Below, piece after piece: positions 19,681 through 32,600 of a stretch of DNA of 64,000 nt. The stretch spans positions 3,008,501 through 3,072,500 of the forward strand of contig NC_065429.1 of assembly GCF_024362695.1 (NCBI RefSeq). The letters run 5' to 3'. How positions within the stretch are numbered: the first letter of the stretch is position 1; every line of letters begins with the position of its first letter. The notes below the pieces were generated by a model, which saw only the letters and a program-made list of their open reading frames with translations, was not told the origin of the DNA and ran no database searches. The DNA is from Pectinophora gossypiella. Taxonomy: Eukaryota; Arthropoda; Insecta; Lepidoptera; Gelechiidae. A program made the position numbers and the translations under genes.

Positions 19681-21086
19681 AGGGCTCGGAGTAGGAGTCT
19701 GCTTCGAGGGTGGGGGCTTAGGTTTCTTCATTCATCGTCATCACCTTTCATCATTAATTATCATCAAGAAAAAAATACATAAGACATGACTGTATGGGCA
19801 TAGTTCCCTTTGCCTTGCCCTTCGGGGAAAACCAAACCAAAAAAAAAAATCTCTACCTACAGCTATTTCTCTTTATTTTTTTCTAATCTTATTTAGTATT
19901 TTAAAGCTATATTTAACGAGGCTAAACTAATAAGTATTTGGGTGCCAAATAGAGTAGGTACCATTATTATAAGTAATAAAATAAGGAATTTGTGTATCTT
20001 GTAAGGCACAAAATTATGTTTTTATAAGACAAATATAATGAAATAAAAAATAAAACTTCAATAGTGTTGCACAACTGTCGATACTCAAAATATCGATACA
20101 ATTGTTCATTTACAAGTAGACACATTTTTTATCGATATTCACTACTGCTGTAAAACTACATCTCGATACTGAAATGTATTAATCGTTAGTTTCATTTCCG
20201 ATTTCTTTTTAAGGCAGCCTTTAGCTAGCAATAAAAGTCCGCCATTTTGCTTTATTTTCAACAAGTATTCCCTCCTATTTTAATATATATCCTATTAATG
20301 AAGACTGTTAACTATAATATTAGTTAATTGATATTAAATAATTAGTATTAATTGTTTGCTGATTGTATTAATTATAATTTGAAGGAAATAAAACACATTT
20401 TTATAACAATACCTCTATAATTATGGCACTTCATATTAAAAAAAAACTTTACCTTACAATCCAATTTTCAAAAGCTTTGAAAGGAGAGATGAGTAAAAGC
20501 ATCGAGATTTTTAAATGACAGAACTTTTTGGGGTGTTTTTCTCTGTTAAATGGTGTAAAATCCAAAAAAAAAGTAACAATCAATCTGTATCAATCTTTAT
20601 AATACACAATTTATAGTTTCAACATGATTTATTGCTTTACAAAAATAAGAAGACTGTTTATGATTATAATACTACCCGCAAAAACTGATTTGTTAAAGGA
20701 ACATTCTACAACTTAACCTATTTTTCCCCAATTTTTAACAGTTTTTATTTTATGACGCATTGATGATCCTTGTTACGATCACCATGCGAGAAAAACACCT
20801 TACAATTAGACAAGAAATGTAATAACAAATGTTCTTAGATCAAGAAGGAGAAGAATAATAAATTTGTATTCAATTACACAGTTAAAATCAGCTAATTTCT
20901 AAATACATAGGCAATTTTTACTTCTTCAGAAGGTACATATTTTAAATAAAAAAAATTCAGAACGTTTCGAAGGAATTTAAAAAAATAAATTCAAATATTA
21001 CTTCTCATTCAACAGACAATAACGAACATACTACTTATTAAGGCGAGTTTCTCTTCATCGTTTCTGTTAACAACAAAGCTAATAAA

Positions 21087-21255
21087 TCAGTAGATCTATT
21101 CTGTAATGTTTGACAGCTTCGGTTGATAACTGAGATCTGTCAAAAATATTTTTTAAGTATGTATCAAAGATAAACTTGTAGAAAGGCAAGTTCATCCGTG
21201 ATGACATTAATTTAACTTTAATTTTTGACAGATCTCAGTGGTCTACGCTGAAAAC
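21087..21255. repeat. MITE-6 palindrome
   Basis: Inverted ends (AACTGAGATCTGTCAAAAAT ... ATTTTTGACAGATCTCAGT) around AGATAAACTTGTAGAAAGG. Related to the copy at 35700-35905. Confidence 0.6.
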
Positions 21256-21493
21256 TTTACAATATAGTCCTGCAGACCTTAAAAATAGTCTAAAATGTTT
21301 TTATTTAAACCTCTTCATTTTTTGTGGAACATCGTGTGAACATGAGAAAGGTCTGATAATTTCACCATATGTGGTTTTGTTTCACGAAGCTAGCGACTAT
21401 CGTTATATTTTGATACGTGTCAATTCTAGCCGACCGAACATAATTTTAATTCAATTTGACAGTTCTAAAACTAGCGCTATATCTTCCTTACAT

Positions 21494-21803
21494 TGGTGCT
21501 AATTCCTGTAAATACCATCTAATTTTATTTTAAGTTATATCTGTCATTTTCTTATCCGCCGAAAAGGAAAGGGACGGGTAATCGACAAGCATAAAATTTA
21601 TGGAACACACGTCAATTTTAAGCTCAAATCTAAACCAACCGTCTAAAAATTTTACATCTGTCAATAACCCGACACATTCATTTACTCATTCTTCCTAAAA
21701 TTAAGAGCTGTGAATCATCCGTCCCTTTCCTTTTCGACGGATATGAAAATGACGGATATAACTTAAAATAAAATTAGGCGGTGTCTCCAGGAATCGGGGC
21801 CAT
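21494..21803. mobile_element. MITE-1, complete copy
   Basis: The terminal repeats are about 100 bp: TTGGTGCTAATTCCTGTAAA ... TCCGCCGAAAAGGAAAGGGA at the left, and the inverse ending GGAATCGGGGCCA at the right. Total about 310 bp, no ORF. Confidence 0.8.
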
Positions 21804-22344
21804 TATCTACCTACACCCCATTAAAAATAGCTTGATTAGAATAACAGCAAAACAAAAAGATGTTATAGGTACTGCCTAGTGCGAAACTATTTTTAACGAG
21901 GTATAAGCGATGGATGGTACTATTTTTAGAGCTGCAAAACCAAAATATAATTATTTTTTGTCGCCAGTAGATAATTCACAACGACTCGCGCGAAGCGAAT
22001 ATGCACCCAGAATTGTATCTATCATAGAATCAGAGTTCTAATTAATCTAATTTTTCAACGACCGCGAACTAGAAATCGCGTGGAGTAGAAATTAGAACTG
22101 TAATTCTACAAACATTAAGGGCGCATTTAATCGATTCGCGGCGCCCTATGTAAATTGTTCTTAAGAGCGCCAAGACACATTATATCTTTTCAAGTTATCG
22201 GACCCTTGAGTATAATTCGACCATCGATAGGCGTTCGTGTCATAGTTAAACAAACAAACGCATTTCGATAGTCGAATCAGCCGGGTATCCGGTGAAAAAA
22301 TCTAACATGTATTGTCGTTCTAAGTCACTAATATAAATGGCCTA

Positions 22345-22495
22345 ATAACCACTGACATACTATAAACAAATAGTGACGTCATTACGCCGATTGCGACTAA
22401 ATTCGCATCTTGACACGCCGTCGCTTAGTGACAAGATGCGCGGACACTTTTTTTCAGGGATTGGTAGTCTATTTGTTTATATAAGAGGTCAATGC
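22345..22495. repeat. small palindromic element
   Basis: Nested inverted pairs: CATACTATAAACAAATAGT against AGTCTATTTGTTTATATA, and GCATCTTGACAC against GTGACAAGATGC. No second copy was noticed. Confidence 0.4.
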
Positions 22496-25144
22496 TAGTA
22501 AGAAACTAGACTTTGACATTCACAGCTTACAAATAATATTGCTATTTTCAAAAATCATCTATTGATCATTTTTATTGGTCATCGACTAAATGTCAAAATC
22601 TGTCGCGACACTTTTACCATTTTATGAGTATTCGTTATGTCTAGCCTACGGTAACTTAAATATTTTAAATAGCCAAAATAGTCGCTAGGTTCAAAGTGCT
22701 TACTCTTATTCTTGTTTGACATTGTAAAAATAATTCTAAAACTGTAGCATTCGCCATTGGCGTGGAAAAAGTAGCAATACTAGATAGTTTTATCGATTTT
22801 ATCAGCAGACATATCCATAGTTTGGCTTTTTAGGTTGAAATTATCGATAGTTTGATTACACGCGTATATTAGTACTAGTGTTGTGAAACTATCAATAAAA
22901 TCTTCTATAAAACATCCTATCGATAGGCCTATCGATATATTTTTGAATTAATTATAGAATATATTTTTTTATGTCAACCAAGAACACGAGCTCAGAGGAG
23001 TGTCGACGCGGCCAATCTCACCAAGCATTTAGCTTGTGTTAGTAAAAAAAACTGGTGCAAAGTTAAAAATACAAACAATACTATGGATAAACCTTATCGT
23101 CTCAACGGTATTATCCATCTTAATATGTCGCCAAAGAACAGGTTTTTAATATAGTAGGTTTTTTTTTCAAGGGCATCATTGTCTTGTCTGTCGCCATTTT
23201 TATGTTAAAAACTTTTCCTTGGCGCATAGTACATGCTGTTATTTAGTATTACATACGTTAGTCTTTACAGAAGCAATTTTGAAGTGGTCTTCACAATAAC
23301 GAGTACTAAATTAACACTGAAATTATGTCGCAAAATAACTTGAAATAAATATTTTCTTAATTCTTTTTGAGATAATTCAAAACCCGTTTTCTTTTAAATA
23401 AAACGAACATTAAAATATCCGCAGATGTGTAAACCACTTAACATAAGTGTCAAGATATGTTAAAAATCTAATTGACTATAAATACGATATTACCTACGCT
23501 AATCCTCGTAAACTTACATACTGTAGTTTACTTAAAATATTATACATTGCTTGGTCTTACATATTATTGAGATTTTAAAGAAAGAAACATTTTATTATTC
23601 ATTTATTTGTGACAAGAAATCTGCATCGTAATTTTAAGAAAAAAGACATATTATTTTCGCTGCCAAAAGGCATATTTTATCTTATCTTTTACATTTTTTT
23701 TTTGTTACGAAATGGCTAAGTAAAAAAGTAGGTAAGTAATCAAAAACCAAGCAATGTAATTTAAGTAACGTATGCAAATCATTGCGAGAATTAACCAGTA
23801 AGTTGGAATAGCTAATGTTTTTACTATAGTTAATATGCGTGATATGCAATGTAGAAACGTGGAGGAAGAATATTTTAAATAGTTTTTAATCTGTGTTGAA
23901 ATATAGTTTTTTATTCACCTTTTAATCAATTTCAAAAGTCGAACTGTAGCGGCCATTTTGACATTTTAAAAAAGAAAATAATCGACCAATCACAACCGTT
24001 GTTTTATCACGTGATCACTCGTTTTGGCCAGTATCATGAAATTCGATGATGGCGCTCGGAAAACAAAAAATATATTTCAACACTACAATGTATCCTTAAA
24101 AGTAGTAATAATTTTAGTATTAAATTCAAGCAATAAGGATTACTTAGGACTTAAGTATCTAAATAAGATAGGTTCAAGTTAGCTGTAACGTAAGCATATT
24201 AATGTGTACGTAGTTTAATAATAATTCATTATTACTATGTATTTATTTTTTTAGTCTTGTCTTTTTATGGTTGTTTATTATAAAAATAACACACTTCAGT
24301 CCGCGTAGCATCCTGTCCGTATATCGCACGCAACGCGATAAAGGAGCCAATGAAATTGACTTATGTGTTACGTAGCCAATTGAGTTGGCTCGTTCACGGC
24401 GTCGCTCGACGAATCCGAGCAGCACGTTACGGCCACTGTCATTTATAACACAAATATTAAAGCCATACGACCATGTAGTCAAAAATAGAGTTGTCTGACA
24501 GTTTATTAGATAGTCGATATTTAAAAGTTACAATATCGACAGCAACTATTTCCAACTCTTTTTGACTATCGAACAAAGACTGGGACACGACAAGTGATGA
24601 CAATAATTCACGAAAACTTTATACATTAAACAAAGCTTTTCGATGATTTTATTTAACAATATAACAAAACTGTATTTCGTAATAGTAACAGCTAACTCAA
24701 ACAAACCCAAGAAAAGATCTATGAAGTAGTAATGTTGCCATTGTCATTTCACATGATTATTTCAGACACAAATAGGAAATTATTTAAATTAATCATTGCA
24801 TTTATTTTCATTTTATTAGACGTGACTTTATTGTAGGTTTGCCTTCACTACTTGGCCGGAAAGGAAACCGTTATTAATACTTATCAAGATATTTTTCTTA
24901 GTTATGGTTTGACTTTTTCAATACCTACTCATATTATTTTCATTTGTAATTAAATAGAAACCATAACAACATTGCAAAACAAATATGGATGCAATGATCT
25001 TTAAAAACAAGACTAACTGTCTATTTGGGCGATATCTGTCAACCCTTAGATTGTAAATTCAATGACCATCTCTGTTAAAGAAATAAATATTTCTAATTAT
25101 TTTTTCAAAGATCGAACTGAGTGGATTAAGATTGAACTCCCAGA

Positions 25145-25275
25145 AACCCCTGACATAATTCATGCAACGACTACATACTTAAGCATATAGGTCGAGTTAT
25201 TAACGTGAAGCATGGATCATCGTACTTTCGGATGATTGGGTGACCAATCAATGTCCTAACCAATCTAGGTATAAT
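25145..25275 (-). repeat. degenerate SINE-B remnant
   Basis: CCCCTGACATAATTCATGCAACGACTACATAC and AATGTCCTAACCAATCTAGG remain, with weak similarity to SINE-B. Confidence 0.5.
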
Positions 25276-25765
25276 TAAACAACAATTTTAAAACATTACC
25301 ACTTCACAGTCCTTTTGGGTGAAAAGACCCCTTTTCCTTATTATTCGCAGCATTCCAAGGTGTCATATGGCCGATGAGAAGCCTACAGTGCATCAACATG
25401 CCAAAACCTTGCACCATGAGATTACTAACCTTAATAATTAATTATAATTTGATAAAAAATAGTCAATGATCGTTACACATGCAACGGGATCGCCGGCGGC
25501 CATTTTCTTTTTAAAAAGGAAGATATTTTTCTATCGTTAATTAATAAATAAATACCTAAAATGAGATGAATTGGGGCTCGTCGATATAGTATCGATTTTT
25601 TGGGCAGCACTGGTTTTAAAAGGTAACTGATATTAGACCATGTACCAGAGTAAGACGTGTAAAACAAAAATCTCGTTATTATAAATATACGAAGAGACTG
25701 TAAAAGTAGTGTTTCTCCAACAAAGCGACGACGACATTTTCTACGTGACGCGTATGTACACAAGG

Positions 25766-25985
25766 TGTTAGTGACATCGTAACGAATACTGACGGGGATG
25801 ATTCAGCTCATGATTCTGAGTTAATAAGTGGTATTTTCAGCCGAAATAATCATGAAAATGTAAGTATTTTGTTCAATTACTTTCAGATCCATACTTTTAC
25901 GACGGAAAACTCCACCAGATATCAATTCAGAATCATGATCTGAATCATCCCTCAAAGTTTTCGTTACGATGTCACTAACACCCTG
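25766..25985. mobile_element. MITE-2, complete copy
   Basis: Inverted ends GGTGTTAGTGACATCGTAAC ... GTTACGATGTCACTAACACC with GATGATTCAG...ATGATTCTGAGTTAAT inside. About 220 bp, no ORF. Other copies at 42569, 52188, 56071 and 62862. Confidence 0.8.
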
Positions 25986-28900
25986 AATACTCTATTTTAT
26001 CTGGTAATATTCGGGTCGCAAGCAAAAACAGCACATTTTTTTTATTGTTTGTTTTTAAACTAAAGAAAAAGTGTATGACTACTTCGTTGGAATAAATAAG
26101 TTATTTCGGATATCACATTTTGTAAAAAATAATTTGTGAGCTGGATGAATTTGAGTGGTTACAAATATTTTCTTTTTAAAAGGAGTATGGCCGCCCATCA
26201 TTGTCCAAATTAATCTCAACATACGTGATTTCTACAAGTTTCTAAGATTATCAGTAAATAACAAGTATATAGGAAGATTTGAAACTGATATAGTAGGGTT
26301 TTCTATACCTAATATTAATAATATAATTCTTTACATACAATTTATTTTTATTTTTAATCTGGCTAAGCTTTGCACTCATTGGTTAATTATATTATAATAT
26401 ACCTTATTCAATATGGCGATATAAGAAAAACCGTACGCCTATCTCTAAAATATTATAAAAAATAAAAATAATAATTTTAATTAAATCCCTATACAATTTT
26501 ATTGCTGGTGACTACCTAATGTTGTCTTCGTGTTTGAATAATATTTCTATGCGTCTATAATTGGCCAGCACACGAAAGTTTGTTTTAAAATAGCGCCGCA
26601 AGGAGCACTCTTTTTGCGCAGCTATCGAACTGACGTCTAATATCACTTTGTTTCAACATTTTGCAGCGTCAGTTTTGAGAGCGTAAATATGAAATAAAAA
26701 TATCGATCTGCGAATAAGCACATTTTTCCCTGCTTTGCAATCTTTGAGTGCAATTATTTTTACTGTTTTAATTTAACATTTTAACGGAAATGGTGCATAA
26801 AATCTTTGTGATTTAGTGCATATTTTAATCTATAAAACAGTTTTCTATTTAATCGATAATATTGTTGCCCAACATTAATGAATTTTGCTACATTTCAGGT
26901 CCATTAGATCGATAACATCGATAGTGAGCTATCGATAATTTGGCATCTCTAATTTAGAGACAAAGTTAATGATCTACTAAACATCACGTGCCTATTCAAA
27001 ATTAATAAAAAAAAACCGCAATAAAGCTGTTTCCCATTATAAGAAAAAATAAACCAAAACAATATTTGTATTTGCATTAAACACTACATCGATATTTTTT
27101 TCTCATACAAAGATCGATATTTCTTTTTCAATTTCTATTCATTATAATTCGTGTCCAGCCATTATTAAATTAAAAACTAAAAAATACTTATTATATCTTC
27201 TGTTCGCACACCTAACAATAAAATAACGATTATAACTTTTATACAATAACGATTAATATTACTTGGTGTTTCTTTAGTTTAAAATTATTTATTACCGCTA
27301 GTAACACTAAATATATCGTTCCGTCCCCTTGCACACAACTTCGATCTAGCTATCTCGTTCTACACTTTACTAACCTAAGTAACCCACACACTCAAAAAAA
27401 CTTGTAAAAATATTATTTGGTTATTTTAAGGCTGTTTGTGATATTTTTTTACCGTTGGCTGAATAAAAAACTTTCATTGCTTTATGATTTTAAATTCTGA
27501 ATACTTACTTGCTCAATTTTCTTTTTTGATTAATTTTGTAATTCGAAAAACATTTTGATAATTTTTTGCTCGTATAGGTAACACAACCGATTATATTTTG
27601 ATTCTTATAAAGTAATTTTGCAGCAAATCTTCATTGACCTAAACTTATTTTATTCATGTTATTTATATTCTTAGTCGATTCACGCAGGTTCATTCTTAAC
27701 CAAACTTTATCAAAAGCAGTCCAGTGGTCGGTATTATTATCTTTTATTAATATATTTTCCTTAGATCAGTAGTTACTATTTTGAAAAAAGGCTTCCGTGG
27801 CGTCCAAGCTATTTTATTATGTAAGTAAGTATATTTTATATTTTTATTGTTTTATTTAAAGACTAAAGCAAAATGAGAGTGATCACGGCAAACTGTTTTT
27901 TTTTTAATTCAAATGCTTTTTTTTACTAGGAGTGTTTTAAATACAGCAATAGGTAGTTACTTATGAAATAGGAGCCTAATTTTTGTATACCTTATTTTAC
28001 AAACGAACAAACCAACAGCCTTTATTTATATTATTAGAATCTCTTGTCTATACTACTCGGCAGTACTCGCTAGTTCTTTTCGAATCATTTTTTTTCTATC
28101 TAAAGTGTCCCACATCTATAAAATGTGCATCTAGGAGCGAATTCTAATGGCCTAAATTGGACCAATCATAAAGCAGCAAAGTCACAGCTTTTGTAATCGA
28201 TCGATTCATCGATGACGATATCGATAAACTCTACTCGCGCATCACTATGTGACTGAGCAATATGTACAGGCTAATTTCATCAATAAATGGAAAACTCCTT
28301 TGTTTTATAGCTAGATTAAGACTAGGTTAGTAATTTAGAGCAAAAAATGCCGCAAACATGAGAGTTGCTTTAAGATGAAAAACGGGAGTCTAGCTTTTAC
28401 AATACTAAGTTGAAAGAGTTTTTCACAGCGCTCATATGCCAATATTTGTTAATTCTATGACCTATTTTTTTTTTCACTTCATTTGTCTTTGAGATGTACT
28501 TACCCACAAAATAGACTAGTAAACTAAATTTTACGCTAAGTACCTTGACGTGGGACAGTCAGTTATTTTGACATTTACCTCAATAGACAAAATTAAATGT
28601 GTAGCAAATATTTGAAACATTAATCTGAGGGATAAATTGACTATTGAATACATTTGTGTAGATTAGGCAAATCGTCGAATAGAGTGAACCGAAAATTCCT
28701 AAATTTACGCTATCTGTATTATTTACTTGAAAAATTCACAAAAATAAAATAAAATCCAAAATCTGACTCGGACGGGACTCGAATGGGAATTATAAATTCA
28801 TTTAAAACGGGCGATAAAAAGTGTTTATACTTAGTATTGTAAAAACCAAACGCCAATTCTAAGCTACATCTACGCTGGACGAAGAAAGGTTAAATCTCGT

Positions 28901-29209
28901 TCTATCTTATCGCCACACTCAAGTCGATCGATTTTGTTCAATCGATTATCGACACTTGCACATCACTAACGCCTGTTTATTAGTTACGTCCATGCATCGA
29001 TTATCGATATCGATGAATATTTTAAAAAAATAGTACTGATGAGTTTATCGATATTGGACGTGTATTATGACCTAATTTCGTGTTGGTAAAACTATATGAC
29101 GTATAAAGTTACAAGTTTACTGTTTAAGTTACAAATAATGTTATATAATTTTGTTGTATAAAACATTATTAGATAACTAATTTAATGGATCCTGAAAAAT
29201 ATTCTTTTT

Positions 29210-29215
29210 TTTATT
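29210..29215 (-). terminator. possible poly(A) signal of Ly6 gene
   Basis: AATAAA on the - strand about 250 bp beyond the stop codon. Such hexamers are frequent in AT-rich DNA, so this is tentative. Confidence 0.3.
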
Positions 29216-29463
29216 TGGACACAGTCCCGTTGTTTTATCGATAACATCGACACCGACAATATCACAGAACTGTGTAAAAACAAACTAAAAAAACAAAATC
29301 AAAATCCATCAAGACAGTTCCATAACTATTTCCCGCGCGTTTTTGACGTCTAATATCGATAAACCTCAGTATAAAATTCGACACGACGCGTCATGTAACG
29401 TCATGACGTAAAACATCGAAAGAAAACCGATCGACTGGATCATGTGGCCACTAGCGTCCTACT

Positions 29464-29666
29464 TCACCTGAAGCATGCGCATGCGACCAACGCTAGTGCT
29501 GCGACCAAGGCTAGTGATGTGCCGGTTGTCGACGCTGTGTTACACATGTCCTCCTCACAAAAGCACATATGGCCATTGCCAGTACTTTCCATCATGCATA
29601 CGTGGTCCACCATAAAGAGGTTTATTTGGAGTTGTGAAGTACAGGTGCGGCGAACAACCTCGTACG
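29464..29666 (-). CDS. Ly6 gene, last exon (residues 72-138 and stop)
   Basis: Follows TAATTTCAG. Encodes YEVVRRTCTSQLQINL, the final Ly6 cysteines (MCFCEEDMCN) and the GPI-signal tail; TGA at 29464-29466. The + strand frame over the same bases is an overlap artefact. Confidence 0.88.
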
Positions 29667-32600
29667 CTGAAATTAGAAAAAAAATAATTAGAAATCATGA
29701 ATTAAACATAGGTCCTCCATCCTCTAGTTAGTAAGTAACTTGTAATTTATACCTATAACGGCCTCCGTGGTCTAGTGGTTGAGCGTTGGGCTCACGATCC
29801 GGAGGACCTGGGTTCGATCCCCGGTGGGGACATATCACAAAAATTACTTTGTGGTCCCTAGTTTGGTTAGGACATTACAGGCTGATCACCTGATTGTCCG
29901 AAAGTAAGACGATCCGTGCTTCGGAAGGCACGTTAAGCCGTTGGTCCCGGTTACTACTTACTGATGTAAGTACGTAGTCATTATATGAGTCATGTCAGGG
30001 GCCTTTGGCGGCTCAATAGTAACCCTGACACCAGGGTTGTTGAGATTGGTAATTCACCTCACAACCCACACGATAGAAGAAGAATTTATACCTATATTGA
30101 TTTAAAAGATGTGTTGCTGTTGCAGTTTCTTGTCATTTCTTCTTCACACCCATAACACCTTGCGAAATGACGTAGATTAAAAAAAATTACATTAACGTTG
30201 ACATTAATTACGTTGAATAAATGATTCTAACAGATTCCGTGGCCTAGTGGTTTGAGCCTTGGGCTCATGATCTGGAGGTCCGGGTTCGATTCCCGATAAA
30301 TTATATAGGGGACACTGTCGAAAATCACTTCGTGAGACTATCCTTCGTTTGGCTAGGACAATGCAGGCTGAATCAATTCAATTCTTTATTCATAATATAC
30401 GTCATCAAATATTTCCATGAGTAGGTACACATTATATAAAATCACCTGGTTGTCCGAAAAACTAAGATGATTCCGTGCTTTGGAAGGCACGTTAAGCCGT
30501 TGGTCCCGGGTTACTAGCCCAAATGTCTCCATCAACCCGCAGTGGAGCAGTGTGGTACTCCATACCCCCACCGGTTGATTCATACATAAACAGCCCATTT
30601 ACGTCCCACTTCTGGGCACAAGGCTCAATCAACCGGAGGAGATATGGAGCATACTCCACGCTGCTCCACTGCGGGTTGATGGTTTGGGTGGAGTTTATGT
30701 ACGTATGTAAAAAAATGATAACCTCTTTCTTTATTGAAGTCACTTCGTCTTTTTTAAGTCGGTTAAAGAACACTCACGGCTCTTGGAGTATCGCACCATC
30801 TTCACGCAGCACCCGTTGCAAGTTTGTAGAGGAGGTTGATCGCGAGGTAGTGCAGTGTAGTTGAAGGGGTCCTTACACCGATAGTCTGTCCAGCTGTCAC
30901 ACTCATAGCAGTAGATCGTTCGAGCTGTGGGCCAGAAATTAAATCAAAAAGTCAGACGGAGCGAAATCGATCGATTAGGAACATCACTAATTTTACTACT
31001 AATGTCACATTTGACAGTTCTATCTCCCGCCGTGCATTGAACGATGATCGGCATCAAAATAATCGTTTATTGTATTTGAACTTATCCTCTGTGCCTACCT
31101 TAGTTAGGCCATGAAATTACTTTGGCCAGACGCGTCAGCCTATAATTGATAGACTTACTTAAGTTCACTTATGAGTTTGTATGCATGCGTACACACAGAA
31201 ATATTACGCGTCGCGATGCGGCTTTAAAAACTCTGGCTCCCTGAATCGTAATACTCGGGACACCACCACTACGTTTATTGGGCTTTTAACATAAAATGAT
31301 CTTCGCGATTTTCTTCTTATGATAACCAAAGTACTTGTTGTATTAGTAAATAGTAAAAATGCCAAATCAAAGAAATGCAGACAATGAACAGGGGGGTTAA
31401 AATGCCACGTCAAAGCAATTCATCTAAAAAAGCAATATTGCTATTTTTTGACATTTGTATGCATATGCGCAACTGTCAAATTGCAAAATTGGTTTTTTAG
31501 ATGAATTGCTTCGGTGTAGCCTTTTAACTCCCCAGATCTTGTGGCCATAGAATAAGGAATAATACTACACGCCACGACGATATTGTGAAATTACATCATG
31601 CAATCCACTTTTAATGCTTTCAGCACATGGCCGGTAAAGCGGACCGCGGTGCAGGATTTCGTAGCCGTTTTCCTGGTTCTATGTGGATTAAATTTGAAAG
31701 CACAATTGTCTTAAGCTTTACATGCTAGTGGCGCCATTAGATATATGAACTTTTCGAAACAAATTACAAAACCTAAGGGGTCTTAGAAAATATTATATTT
31801 TATGATATATTTTATTAGTATCTGACCAACTAAGGTCTTCGGCAGTTAACCTTACCGCTGCTGCAAGAATTAATCTTTCACATTTATCACAATAATATGA
31901 TTACAACTATCACTGACGTTCTAAAATCAAAGCCGCAATTCAATATTTAAAAAAAGAACGTGTCATATATGATTTAAAAATAAAAAGGTAGAATATTTAA
32001 TGGGATAATTATACAAAGAAACGCTTGTATTTTGTACTCATAGGCACGAAAGGTTGTTACCGAACACGCAAAGGCGGTGTACGTACATTAGCCTTCTAAC
32101 GATTTATATGAGACCGCACTATTTTAAGTCTATTGTGTAAAGATTTAACTAAATTAAATTAAGTATGTGCCGTTTCTTAAATCGATATTCTTAATAGGTT
32201 TAGCGCATCACTAACAGACGTTACGACTAGTGATGTCATAAGTAACTTATCGCTAGTTATTTTTAATCGAAAGCTGTAGGTAAGTGCTACAATATCCATT
32301 TTAAATATCGTGGAAGTGAAAACCACGTAGGAAGCGCCTTTTATAATAAGCACATTCAAAGGTGGTTTTCTTCTACAAAAACCTTGATTTCTTTCAATTT
32401 CATTAAAAAGATTGTGGTTCGTTTTTTCAAAAAGGTACTTAAGTAAGTGGTTTTCACTATAGGCAACGATTATATACAAAAAATGGCAAGTATTCTGTGA
32501 ATATATAACAACAAATTATTTTACAATTAATATTAACAAGACCGCGTAAAAAAGTAAGTAGCTATTACTAATAACGTTTCGATTGAAAAAACAATAAATA

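Larger units (their letters stand above)
20060..29440. other. gene-poor AT-rich stretch with many ATCGAT/TATCGATA motifs
   Basis: No exon could be supported in these 9.4 kb. The region differs from the rest in having few SINEs and repeated CGATA/TATCGATA sites (for example 20088, 20131, 22842, 22919, 22932, 26853, 26908-26938, 28197-28225, 28995-29015, 29046, 29237). In Drosophila this motif is bound by DREF and, as CGATA, by BEAF-32. Whether it acts as promoter or boundary DNA here is inference. Confidence 0.4.

Noticed and set aside
24006..24015. ATCACGTGAT E-box as a promoter element
   Set aside because: A single 10-bp palindrome without a nearby gene start is expected by chance at this scale.
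29444..29731. + strand 95-residue ORF
   Set aside because: It is the antisense shadow of the Ly6 last exon, which has the cysteine pattern and splice sites.
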